Source: Clostridiaceae bacterium (GTDB taxonomy: Bacteria > Bacillota > Clostridia > Oscillospirales > Acutalibacteraceae). Taken from it: a DNA stretch of 64,000 bases. The translations under genes and the position numbers were made by a program. The stretch's first letter is position 1, and each line of letters opens with the position of its first letter. The DNA is taken from assembly GCA_030530095.1 (NCBI GenBank), contig JAUMVO010000001.1, forward strand, positions 213,602 through 277,601, read 5' to 3'. The notes under the pieces were generated by a model. It saw only the letters and a list, made by a program, of their open reading frames with translations. It was not told the origin of the DNA and searched no databases. Below, piece by piece: positions 24,726 through 32,518 of this stretch.

Positions 24726-25297
24726 TTTGTATCATCCTTTCTCTTTCTCATTTCGTTGAACTGTGACTCGGCACGTTGCTTCAACACACCCGACATATAC
24801 GCATACGCCATTACGCTCAGCGCGCTTTTGAGACGTTCAAGGTTTTCCGCGCTTTTCGGGCTGTATTCCGACGTAACCTTGTCAACAACCTTGTCAACCG
24901 AGACCTTTGTGACGCTTTCCGGGTCGAGCCCGCTCACCGTTTCGCACAGAAAGTCGTAGAGCTGCTCCTCGGAGATTATGTCGTCGCTCTCGTCGTCGGC
25001 AGAGCCGTTGACAATATGCATCAGTTCGCCGATGCTTTCTATCTTCATCGAACTGCGCAGGGCGCTTATCAAAAGTATCCTCGCAAGCTGACGTTCAAAG
25101 TATTTCTTGTTCACGGGGTGGGCGACAAAGCCGCGCTTAACCCAGTTCTGTATTGCCGACGCTTCAAGTCCCGTTATCGCGCAGACCTGGCTTAAGCTCA
25201 GGCCGCCCGTAGCCTTGATCATCGGTATAAACACCGAGAACATTCCGTTTCCCTTCGCATAGGGTATCACCGTTCCCGGTACTGTAGCTTCGTTCAT
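24722..25297 (-). CDS. DUF1836-type putative DNA-binding protein
   Basis: This 191-residue protein has a MerR-like N-terminal segment (residues 28-75: LSLSQVCAITGLEASAIQNWVKRGFV), followed by RILLISALRSSMKIESIGELM and a helical C-terminus. That is the layout of DUF1836 proteins, probably transcription factors. It heads the operon with the SPFH gene, from a strong promoter. Confidence 0.8.
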   Translation of the reverse strand: MNEATVPGTVIPYAKGNGMFSVFIPMIKATGGLSLSQVCAITGLEASAIQNWVKRGFVAHPVNKKYFERQLARILLISALRSSMKIESIGELMHIVNGSADDESDDIISEEQLYDFLCETVSGLDPESVTKVSVDKVVDKVTSEYSPKSAENLERLKSALSVMAYAYMSGVLKQRAESQFNEMRKRKDDTK

Positions 25298-25328
25298 TTT
25301 GCGTCGCTCCCTTTCACAAGTTTATTTG

Positions 25329-25357
25329 ATTATATCATAAGTTCGTTTGACCGTCAA
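25329..25357 (-). promoter_or_regulatory. Promoter of the DUF1836-SPFH operon
   Basis: On the minus strand, TTGACG (25357-25352), 17 nt, TATAAT (25334-25329). Confidence 0.88.
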
Positions 25358-25387
25358 GTATTTTCCGAAAAATATTTTATATTTCCA

Positions 25388-25565
25388 AGAGAGATAAATT
25401 TGAGTTTATCGGGATGAACGGTCAAACCGTCCAACGCCCCCTGAAAGGGGGAGAGGGCCGCCGAACGGCGGCGAGGGGGTTTGAAAAAAGCTTGATTTAA
25501 CCTCTCCGTCATTTTGCAAAAGCAAAATGACACCTCCCCTTGGCAGGGGAGGCTGGGTAGGATGT
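25388..25565. repeat. Dispersed palindromic repeat, copy R1
   Basis: Modules shared with R2 and R3: an AAATTTGAGTTTATCGGG end, CCCCCTGAAAGGGGG, GAGGGCCGCCG/CGGCGGCGAGG, an AAAAAGCTTGAT word, and CCTCCCCTTGGCAGGGGAGG. It carries a private hairpin CATTTTGC/GCAAAATG. It encodes no protein and resembles a MITE. Confidence 0.7.
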
Positions 25566-25582
25566 TCACAGTTAATATTTCG

Positions 25583-25608
25583 CATAGCAAGCGGGCGATT
25601 CGTGAATC
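25583..25608. repeat. GGGCGATTC/GAATCGCCC palindrome
   Basis: This hairpin also occurs at 20547-20564, supporting a modular repeat family. Confidence 0.5.
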
Positions 25609-25671
25609 GCCCCTACGATAAGTTTGATATACGCCGAAAGCAATACAATGGGTGCGGGTGTCCCGCCCACA

Positions 25672-25786
25672 ACTTGCCGAAGGCAAATTTCACTCGTCCG
25701 CAGGACGAATTTCACTGCCGTAAGGCAATTTCACTCTTGCGAAGCAAGAATTTCACTTCGAGGTCGAAGACCTCGTTAAACTCCGA
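25672..25786. repeat. Hairpin array with ATTTCAC punctuation
   Basis: Five palindromes (TTGCC/GGCAA, TCGTCC/GGACGA, TGCC/GGCA, TCTTGC/GCAAGA, CGAGGTC/GACCTCG), mostly with GNA-type triloops, are separated by exactly the same 7-nt ATTTCAC. The array ends with AAACTCCGATT, which is also an end of the dispersed repeats. The same palindromes in the same order appear inverted at 63919-64000. Confidence 0.85.
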
Positions 25787-25811
25787 TTCGGCGGTTAATT
25801 TATAAAAGAAA

Positions 25812-25837
25812 AAGACCGACTCTCACGAGTCGGTCTT
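25812..25837 (-). terminator. Terminator of the ferredoxin gene
   Basis: AAGACCGACTC/GAGTCGGTCTT with a GTGA-type loop, followed on the minus strand by TTTTCTTTT. Confidence 0.88.
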
Positions 25838-25852
25838 ATCATATAATTTTAA

Positions 25853-26023
25853 TTATTCCTGTGAGGGAGCTCCTACGGGGCAGGTTTCTGCACAAGCACC
25901 GCACTCGATGCAAGCATCGGGATCGATAGCGTACTTAGCATCGCCCTCTGAAATTGCCGATACGGGGCACTCTTCTGCGCAAGCGCCGCACATAATGCAA
26001 TCATCGCTGATAACAAATGCCAT
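25853..26023 (-). CDS. 2[4Fe-4S] ferredoxin
   Basis: This 56-residue clostridial-type ferredoxin has two cluster motifs, CIMCGACAEECP and CIECGACAETCP, for two [4Fe-4S] clusters. It is a low-potential electron carrier for fermentative metabolism (pyruvate:ferredoxin oxidoreductase, hydrogenase). The ATG at 26023 follows AAAGGAGG. Upstream in-frame codons belong to the leader. Own promoter and terminator. Confidence 0.95.
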   Translation of the reverse strand: MAFVISDDCIMCGACAEECPVSAISEGDAKYAIDPDACIECGACAETCPVGAPSQE

Positions 26024-26072
26024 AGTATAAATCCTCCTTTTGTTATTCAATAAAGGCTTAACCTTCAAGCAG

Positions 26073-26100
26073 ATTGTAACACATATTTTGAAAATATCAA
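26073..26100 (-). promoter_or_regulatory. Promoter of the ferredoxin gene
   Basis: On the minus strand, TTGATA (26100-26095), 16 nt, TACAAT (26078-26073). Confidence 0.75.
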
Positions 26101-26118
26101 GTACTTTTTATAAAATTT

Positions 26119-26982
26119 TTATTCGATGCCCTTAAGCGCTTCGATTTCAGCCTTTTCAAGCTTAATCTGCGCATCCTTGATAAGCTTGACCTGATGGCGC
26201 TCGATAATCACGGGAGCGGCGTCGGGACGGCGGTCAAGGCGGATTGTGAGCATACCCGTAATAAGGTTGTTGTCGATAACCGTGCCTCTGCCCTCATGGG
26301 TTTCGACTATGGCGCCGACCTTCGGCGTGTGGCGCAGCAGATGCTCATAGGTGTCCTGCTCGTATTTAAGACAGCACATAAGCCGTCCGCATGTTCCGCT
26401 TATCTTGACGGGATTAAGGCTCATGCCCTGCTCCTTGGCCATCTTGATTGAAACTGGCTGGAATTCGCCCAGAAAGCTCTTGCAGCAGCAGGGACGGCCG
26501 CATACGCCGAAGCAGCCGAGCATCTTCGCCTCGTCGCGTACGCCTATCTGGCGAAGCTCGATACGCGCCCTGAATGCGCCCGCAAGGTCCTTAACAAGCT
26601 CTCTGAAGTCAACTCTGCCGTCGGCGGTGAAGTAGAACAGTATCTTGCTGTTGTCAAAGGTATATTCAACGTCAACGAGCTTCATTTCAAGCCCGTGATT
26701 GGCAATTTTCTTTTCACAGATATCGAAGGCCTTCTTTTCCTTCTCTCTGTTTTCCGCGACGGTTTTAAGGTCGTCCTCGGTAGCCTTTCTTATAACGGGC
26801 TTGAGGGGATTGACTATTTCGTCGTCGGGAATTTCACGGTTTGCCATCGCGACCGTACCGCATTCAATGCCGCGGGCGGTTTCGACGATAGCCAGATCCT
26901 CCTTATTGAATTTCTTGCCGTCGGGATCGAAGTAATAAATCTTACCGACTTCCTTGAATCTGATTCCAACTATTTCAGCCAT
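26119..26982 (-). CDS. ricT: RicT/YaaT-type PSP1 domain protein
   Basis: The 287-residue PSP1 protein has the Cys cluster GCFGVCGRPCCCKSFL and a following CGRLMCCLKYE, which in Bacillus RicT helps bind Fe-S clusters in the RicA-RicF-RicT complex. That complex steers RNase Y cleavage and promotes phosphorelay and sporulation. It lies 9 nt downstream of the DNA polymerase delta-prime gene, the conserved holB-yaaT order of Firmicutes. Confidence 0.92.
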   Translation of the reverse strand: MAEIVGIRFKEVGKIYYFDPDGKKFNKEDLAIVETARGIECGTVAMANREIPDDEIVNPLKPVIRKATEDDLKTVAENREKEKKAFDICEKKIANHGLEMKLVDVEYTFDNSKILFYFTADGRVDFRELVKDLAGAFRARIELRQIGVRDEAKMLGCFGVCGRPCCCKSFLGEFQPVSIKMAKEQGMSLNPVKISGTCGRLMCCLKYEQDTYEHLLRHTPKVGAIVETHEGRGTVIDNNLITGMLTIRLDRRPDAAPVIIERHQVKLIKDAQIKLEKAEIEALKGIE

Positions 26983-26991
26983 ATTTTCTCC

Positions 26992-27858
26992 TTACTTTAC
27001 GGCGTCTGTAAGCCGCGCGCTCATATAGGTTATGAGCAGATTGTAGTTAGCGTTCTGCCGGAAGTTCGCTTCAAGCTCACCCGCGGCAGTTATCAGTGAA
27101 TAAAGTTTATTTACCGAGTATTTATTTGAAAGCGTTTTCACGCTGTTCTCATACGTTTTCTGATAAGCGGCGCCGTTTTTGAATTTAAGCGCTTCGAGAA
27201 AGCTTCGCTTAAGGCAGCCGACGACGGGCAGAAAAGCATCCTTATCATCCGCAAGCGGTGCAAGCTTCTCGAGCATTATAAGCTCGCTGTCGGCGCACAG
27301 TGCGTTGATTATACCCTCGCACAGTCCGAGCACTTCACCGTCGTAATTCTCCTCGGAAAAACCGAGGCTCAGAACAACCGCGCGCGAAAGCACAGTATCG
27401 AGCATAGCGCTTCTCGACGAGCACGTGAGTATGAAATAATCAAAGTAAGGCGGTTCCTCGAGAATTTTCAGAAGCGCGTTCTCTGACGAGTCGTTCATAT
27501 TCTGCGCCTCTTTGATTATGTAAACCTTTTTGTCCGAGTCATTCGGGATTACGAAGGCGTCGCTTCTTATTTCACGGCTGAGCTCAACCTTGAAGGTGTA
27601 TCTTTCCTTTTCCTCACCGTATTCCTTGATGTCAGGGTGGGACCGCGCCTCGCACTTTATGCACGCGCCGCACTTGCCGCAGGGTTTTTCCGACTCCGAC
27701 TGACAGACTATCATATTCGCAACAAAGCGCGCGAAATCCGTGCGCTCATCCATATTGCCGCCCTCTATGAGCAGAGTTTGCGGAAAGGTATCCTTCTGCG
27801 AATAGGAGAGGAGCGCCGCACGTTCATTTTCACTTAGACAAAAATCATCTATTCTCAT
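26992..27858 (-). CDS. holB: DNA polymerase III delta-prime subunit
   Basis: The 288-residue clamp-loader subunit has a degenerate nucleotide site (LLIEGGNMDE), as usual for delta-prime. A zinc module CGKCGACIKCEARSHPD and the NALLKILEEPP motif follow. It functions in loading the sliding clamp at replication forks. It sits directly upstream of ricT, and its 3' neighbour confirms the assignment. The ATG at 27858 follows AGGAT. Confidence 0.92.
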   Translation of the reverse strand: MRIDDFCLSENERAALLSYSQKDTFPQTLLIEGGNMDERTDFARFVANMIVCQSESEKPCGKCGACIKCEARSHPDIKEYGEEKERYTFKVELSREIRSDAFVIPNDSDKKVYIIKEAQNMNDSSENALLKILEEPPYFDYFILTCSSRSAMLDTVLSRAVVLSLGFSEENYDGEVLGLCEGIINALCADSELIMLEKLAPLADDKDAFLPVVGCLKRSFLEALKFKNGAAYQKTYENSVKTLSNKYSVNKLYSLITAAGELEANFRQNANYNLLITYMSARLTDAVK

Positions 27859-27860
27859 AA

Positions 27861-28790
27861 TTATCCTATAGCCTGCGAAAGCGCAATCATAATCGGCATC
27901 GTGATAACCGACAGAAAACTTACCACCGCAACCGTCTGTGAAGCGGCGGCGTTGTCGCGGTTATACTTTGTCGAGAACATTACCGTACTGTTTGCCGACG
28001 GTGCCGAAGCCGAAATTGTCAGCGCGGTCAGCAGAGTGCCCGTCATACCGACGAGCTTATATACCGCTATTGAGATGAGCGGTACGCAGAAAAGCTTGGC
28101 AACGGCAACCGCGTATGCTTCTTTTCTGAAAAAGGTTTTCTTAAGCTCGGTCTTTGAAAGATAAGTGCCGAACATAAGCATGGCAAGCGGAGTGTTAAGG
28201 CTCGCGATATAGCCGACGGGCGCTTCGATAATGTGCGGAAGCTTAACGCTGAGAAGAAACAGCGGCATACCGATAATGACCGAAATTACGCCCGGATTGA
28301 TAACGAGCGACTTTGCCTGAAAGCTGCCCTTACCCTTCATAAGGTACATACCGTAGGTGAACTGACAGATGTTGAAGGGGATGAGCACACCCGAGCAGAA
28401 GAATACGCCCTCCTCGCCGAGTATCGCCGCGGCGAGCGGCAGAACCATATAGCCCACGTTGCCCTGAACTATCGCAAATTTATATACAGACTTCTGGTCG
28501 AGGGGCTTTTTGTTGAACAGCGGCAGAGACAGAAGTATTCCCGCCAGATGCAGTACCGTTCCGCCGAGAAACGACATCATCAGATTTCTGAAGTTTTCGG
28601 GCGTGAATTCAACGTTGGTGAACGACTGAATAATTATAGCGGGAGTGACGATGTGAAACAGCAGATTGTTCGTCAGACGCGCTGCCTTTTCGGTATAAAT
28701 ACCCGTCTTGTCGCAGATAAAGCCCACTGCGACTATCAGATAGAGTATCAATACCTGCTGGCCTGCCGCCAGAACGTTCTGCAGAAACAT
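27861..28790 (-). CDS. AEC-family (auxin efflux carrier-like) transporter
   Basis: The 309-residue protein has about ten transmembrane segments in two inverted halves, with the unwound-helix motif region GNVGYMVLPLAAAILGEEGVFF characteristic of the AEC/malate permease family. It probably exports or imports a small organic acid; the substrate is unknown. It lies 2 nt upstream of holB, so it may be co-transcribed. Confidence 0.88.
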   Translation of the reverse strand: MFLQNVLAAGQQVLILYLIVAVGFICDKTGIYTEKAARLTNNLLFHIVTPAIIIQSFTNVEFTPENFRNLMMSFLGGTVLHLAGILLSLPLFNKKPLDQKSVYKFAIVQGNVGYMVLPLAAAILGEEGVFFCSGVLIPFNICQFTYGMYLMKGKGSFQAKSLVINPGVISVIIGMPLFLLSVKLPHIIEAPVGYIASLNTPLAMLMFGTYLSKTELKKTFFRKEAYAVAVAKLFCVPLISIAVYKLVGMTGTLLTALTISASAPSANSTVMFSTKYNRDNAAASQTVAVVSFLSVITMPIMIALSQAIG

Positions 28791-28812
28791 AGCTAAGAAA
28801 AATCCTTATCCC

Positions 28813-29763
28813 TTAAAAATCGTTAAGAAAGTCGTCGTCAAGCTCTTCTTCGGGCTCAACCGTTTCGTCGTCGCTGAGTATATCGTCCTCAGAGGCGTCT
28901 CTGCCCGACTTTGAGTGAGTATAAACATAGATTACTGCGAACACCGCAAACGCGAGGTCGGCAGGTACCAACGGGAAGCCTGCAGGCAGGAGAGCCGACT
29001 TGCCGCCGACTGTAACTATCAGTCTTGAAACCGAAATAACGGCGGCGAACATTGCCGCAACAATGCCGTAGCTCATGGCCTTGCGCATTTCGTACTTCTG
29101 GCATACCTGCGAGGAGACTCTCGCGAAGGAGATGAAGAACATCATCATAAACGCGAGCATTATAAGTTCAAGCAGCAGATCCGCAACAACCGTGAAGCTG
29201 ATTTTCGTCAGGAATCTGCGGACAAGTCTCGCCATAGTCCAGAAAAGCGGGAGTATGGCCAACAGATTGTATTCGCAGAAGGTGGCCTTTCCCTGAGAAT
29301 AGGAAAGGAAATAAACAAGGAAATATATGCATGCGCCAAGGCCGAAAAGCGCCTCAAACGCCATTGCGATATATCCGTTTGTGAACAGATAGCTTACAAG
29401 ACCGCTTCTGTCAACGAAGTTGCCTACGGCAACGATTACCTGAGAAATCGATACGGCAACATCGTAGCCTATACCGATTGCCAGCAGCAGCGCGCCGACA
29501 GCCAGCGGCTTGCTGGAGCCTCTTAAGGGCTTTGAAGCGGGAACCTTGTTTGTGGAAATAACAAGTCCGAGAAGTATGATTGCGAATACGGCAGCGCCGA
29601 TATAAAGCGCGTAAACGCTCGGATTGATACGCGTGAAGAATCCGCTGGCGTCCTCCTCGGTCAGTCTGAAGAGCTGATATACTCTCGTGCCCGTCATCAG
29701 CGCCGTGAAGATGCCGGACAGGGTAAGAATTAGCTTAAATGAAATATTCTTTCTGTTTTTCAT
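28813..29763 (-). CDS. Polytopic membrane protein with acidic C-terminal tail
   Basis: The product has 316 residues and is not recognised. About eight transmembrane segments run from residue 10 to 285, followed by an acidic tail (about 35 residues, rich in Asp and Glu, ending DDDFLNDF). Such tails often contact cytoplasmic partners. It lies between citrate synthase and the AEC transporter, all on the minus strand with short gaps. The start follows AGAGG. Confidence 0.75.
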   Translation of the reverse strand: MKNRKNISFKLILTLSGIFTALMTGTRVYQLFRLTEEDASGFFTRINPSVYALYIGAAVFAIILLGLVISTNKVPASKPLRGSSKPLAVGALLLAIGIGYDVAVSISQVIVAVGNFVDRSGLVSYLFTNGYIAMAFEALFGLGACIYFLVYFLSYSQGKATFCEYNLLAILPLFWTMARLVRRFLTKISFTVVADLLLELIMLAFMMMFFISFARVSSQVCQKYEMRKAMSYGIVAAMFAAVISVSRLIVTVGGKSALLPAGFPLVPADLAFAVFAVIYVYTHSKSGRDASEDDILSDDETVEPEEELDDDFLNDF

Positions 29764-29777
29764 AAGTTTGCCTCTTT

Positions 29778-31190
29778 CTATCTTTCCTCGGAAGGAATGT
29801 ATTCGCTTGAAACGATGTGATTGTCAATTCTTTCGCCTATCGGAACGAAGCGTCTGGGAAGCGCGACGTTCTTGTAAGCGGGTCTCATAATTTTACCGCC
29901 GGAGCAGATTTCTTCAATTCTGTGAGCCGACCAGCCTGCAATTCTCGCCGACATGAACAGCGGTGTGAAAAGCTCCTGCGGTATATTGAGTATCGAGTAA
30001 ATAAGTCCCGAGTACAAATCGACGTTTGCGCAGACTTTTTTCTTGATGCCCTTGTGAGTTAAGAGAAGCTCGGGGGTCAGTCTCTCGATACCGTCAAGAA
30101 TTCTGAAATCCTCCTCGTAGCCGTACTTCGCGGAGTACTTCTCGGCGTCCTTCTTAAGAATCACCGCTCTCGGGTCGGACAGAGTGTAAACCGCGTGTCC
30201 CATTCCGTAGATAAGTCCCGAGCCGTCGTTTGCCTGCTTATTGATTATCTTTACGAGATAGTCGGCAAGTTGACCGTCGTCGGTGGGATTCTTGACGTTT
30301 TCCTTGATATTCTGGAGCATTTCATAAACCTTGATGTTGGCACCGCCGTGCTTCGGACCCTTGAGAGCGCCTATGCCCGCGGCAATAGCGGAATAGGTGT
30401 CCGTACCCGTCGAGGTAACGCAGCGCGCCGCGAAGGTCGAGTTGTTACCGCCGCCGTGGTCGGCGTGAATCATCATGCTTGTGTCGAGTATCTTCGCTTC
30501 CTCGTCGGTGAATTTCTTGTCCGAACGGATTGAGCGCAGTATCGACTCCGCCATGGAATTCTTTGGATTGTTCTGATGAATGTACATACTCTTGTGGTCA
30601 AAAGCGCGTCTCTTGACCTGATAAGCGTAGGACATAATGGTCGGTATCTGCGCTATGAGCTGAATGGACTGACGAAGCACGTTTTCGATTGAAGTGTCGT
30701 CGGGATGCTCGTCAAAGGTGTAAAGCCCGAGCACCGCGCCCGCAACCTTGTTCATGATGTTTCTCGACGGAGCCTTCATGATAAGGTCCTCGATAAACTC
30801 GTCGGGAAGCTCGCGCGCCTCGGCTAAAACCTTACAAAACGCTTTGAGCTGACCGTTTGTCGGTAGGTCGCCGAACAGAAGCAGCCACGCAACTTCTTCG
30901 AAGCCGAAGCGGTTTTCCGCCTTGCAGCCTTCGACTATATCGCTCATATTTATTCCGCGGTAGGCGAGACGTCCCTGCTTGGGAACGCGCTCACCGTCGT
31001 CTATGTAGTAACCCTCAACCGAGCACACGCGGGTAAGTCCCGCCATAACGCCTGTGCCGTCGTCGTTACGAAGGCCGCGCTTTACGTGGAAGCGTGTGTA
31101 ATCCTCGGGCTGAATATGGTTATTTTTTAACAGCTCGTTGCATAAATCTGTAATATCATTTTTGGGAATTGAAGAAATAAATTCGGACAA
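29778..31190 (-). CDS. gltA: Citrate synthase
   Basis: The 470-residue enzyme condenses acetyl-CoA with oxaloacetate. Catalytic His residues lie in MIHADHGGGNNSTF and in GMGHAVYTLSDPRA, which also carries substrate-binding residues. GPKHGGANIKV is the conserved centre. The start is TTG at 31190, placed 6 nt after a perfect AGGAGG. The only upstream ATG (31238) would add a leader with no family similarity and has no ribosome site. Strong own promoter. Probably supplies 2-oxoglutarate for glutamate synthesis in an anaerobe with a partial TCA cycle. Confidence 0.92.
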   Translation of the reverse strand: MSEFISSIPKNDITDLCNELLKNNHIQPEDYTRFHVKRGLRNDDGTGVMAGLTRVCSVEGYYIDDGERVPKQGRLAYRGINMSDIVEGCKAENRFGFEEVAWLLLFGDLPTNGQLKAFCKVLAEARELPDEFIEDLIMKAPSRNIMNKVAGAVLGLYTFDEHPDDTSIENVLRQSIQLIAQIPTIMSYAYQVKRRAFDHKSMYIHQNNPKNSMAESILRSIRSDKKFTDEEAKILDTSMMIHADHGGGNNSTFAARCVTSTGTDTYSAIAAGIGALKGPKHGGANIKVYEMLQNIKENVKNPTDDGQLADYLVKIINKQANDGSGLIYGMGHAVYTLSDPRAVILKKDAEKYSAKYGYEEDFRILDGIERLTPELLLTHKGIKKKVCANVDLYSGLIYSILNIPQELFTPLFMSARIAGWSAHRIEEICSGGKIMRPAYKNVALPRRFVPIGERIDNHIVSSEYIPSEER

Positions 31191-31255
31191 AGTGTTTCCT
31201 CCTGACGTGGTTTTTCCGCAAACAATAAAACCCCACATTACAATATTGATTATAT

Positions 31256-31284
31256 ATTGTATAACAAATGCTTCGTAAAGTCAA
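31256..31284 (-). promoter_or_regulatory. Promoter of citrate synthase
   Basis: On the minus strand, TTGACT (31284-31279), 17 nt, TACAAT (31261-31256). The leader is about 60 nt and the start codon is TTG. Confidence 0.88.
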
Positions 31285-31323
31285 CGAAATACACGCGATT
31301 TTAATAAATAATGAGGTGAAAAA

Positions 31324-32346
31324 ATGAAAAAGTTTTTTGCAATCAGTCTGATACTTTTTGTCAGTATGCTCGTCTGTCCGCTTGCCGCGCTTGATTTGGG
31401 CGATTTTTCGTTTGAAAACGTACGCCGAAAAATTGCCGTCAGCCTGCAGGAGGACGTCGCTGAAGCGGATGTTGAATCGGTAAGCGAAAGCAACAACGAA
31501 GCGCCCGAGACCGTAAAGGTTATGGCGTCCGTCAGCGGTGAGATAAATGAGGTTGAGCTGCGTGAATACCTTATCGGCTGCGTGGCGTGCGAAATGCCGC
31601 CTACCTATGAAACCGAAGCGCTCAAGGCTCAGGCCGTCGCGGCTTATACCAATCTCGTACGGCTGAAAAAATCCCCAGACGCGTCGCTTGACGGCGCCGA
31701 TATTTCGGACAGCCCGTCGAAGCATCAGGGCTATTATGATGAGGCGACGCAACGGGAAAAATACGGTGATAAATACGGCGAATACCGCGAAAAGCTTGAG
31801 GCCGCGGTAGATGCGGTTAAGGGCGAGATTATCACTTATAACGGCGAGCCGATAGTTGCCGCGTATTGCGCCGTATCGACGGGCAGAACCGAGGACGCCG
31901 CTGCAATATGGTCGGGCGACGTACCGTATCTGAAAAGCGTGAATTCGACTGCCGACAAGCTGTCTCCCGATTGCTCGGCTACGGTGGTGATGAGTGCCGA
32001 ACAGGTACGGCAGGCGCTCTCTGCAGACAGTGAAATAAAGCTCGGCGAAGACCCTTCGGCGTGGTTCTCGGAAATTATTCTGAGCGACAACAAAACGGGC
32101 GCCGTAAAGTCGCTGAATATTGGCGGTAAAACCCTGTCGGGCAACGCCGCGCGAAAGCTTCTCGGACTTCGCAGTCCGAGCTTCACCTGTGATTATTCCG
32201 ACGGCTCGTTTACTTTTGTTACTCAGGGCTACGGCCACCTTGTCGGAATGAGCCAGTACGGCGCGAATTATATGGCTCAGACGGGCAGCAGCTATAAGGA
32301 AATACTGCTTCACTACTATAAAGGCGTTAAAATTGAACAACTTTGA
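31324..32346 (+). CDS. spoIID: SpoIID/LytB-domain protein
   Basis: The 340-residue protein has an N-terminal signal-anchor (residues 1-22) and a SpoIID domain. Visible motifs are VELREYLIGCVACEMPPTYETEALKAQAVAAYT, the substrate-groove CAVSTGRTEDA region, and the C-terminal GYGHLVGMSQYGANYMA. SpoIID is the lytic transglycosylase that cuts denuded glycan strands during engulfment in spore formation. Paralogues with vegetative roles exist, and the usual spoIIQ/spoIIIAH neighbours are not in sight. The ATG follows GAGGTG. Confidence 0.88.
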   Translation: MKKFFAISLILFVSMLVCPLAALDLGDFSFENVRRKIAVSLQEDVAEADVESVSESNNEAPETVKVMASVSGEINEVELREYLIGCVACEMPPTYETEALKAQAVAAYTNLVRLKKSPDASLDGADISDSPSKHQGYYDEATQREKYGDKYGEYREKLEAAVDAVKGEIITYNGEPIVAAYCAVSTGRTEDAAAIWSGDVPYLKSVNSTADKLSPDCSATVVMSAEQVRQALSADSEIKLGEDPSAWFSEIILSDNKTGAVKSLNIGGKTLSGNAARKLLGLRSPSFTCDYSDGSFTFVTQGYGHLVGMSQYGANYMAQTGSSYKEILLHYYKGVKIEQL

Positions 32347-32364
32347 AAATACTGATTATTTAGG

Positions 32365-32424
32365 TTGCGGAAGCGTTACATTCTTTTGTTATAATGAACA
32401 TAGTGTTGAGTGAATATTTATTCA
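32365..32424 (+). promoter_or_regulatory. Possible promoter and operator of the GH3 gene
   Basis: TATAAT (32390-32395) is preceded by a poor -35 (TTGCGG, 19-nt spacer). A perfect palindrome TGAATA-TT-TATTCA lies at 32411-32424, where a repressor would block the start of transcription. Confidence 0.4.
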
Positions 32425-32518
32425 TTCATACAAAACTTTCCCTGAGTGTTATTTTGGTATTTATAATACGTAAAAATGTGCTAAAATCTATGTAGAATGT
32501 TAAAAAGGGGATTTTCGA

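Noticed and set aside
25672..25786. CRISPR array, because of regular 7-nt repeats
   Set aside because: Repeats are only 7 nt, the variable parts are themselves palindromes, and no cas genes are present.
31156..32340. Long open frame (394 codons) on the minus strand opposite the SpoIID-like gene
   Set aside because: It is a shadow of a well-supported gene, has no family-like motifs and lacks a ribosome site.
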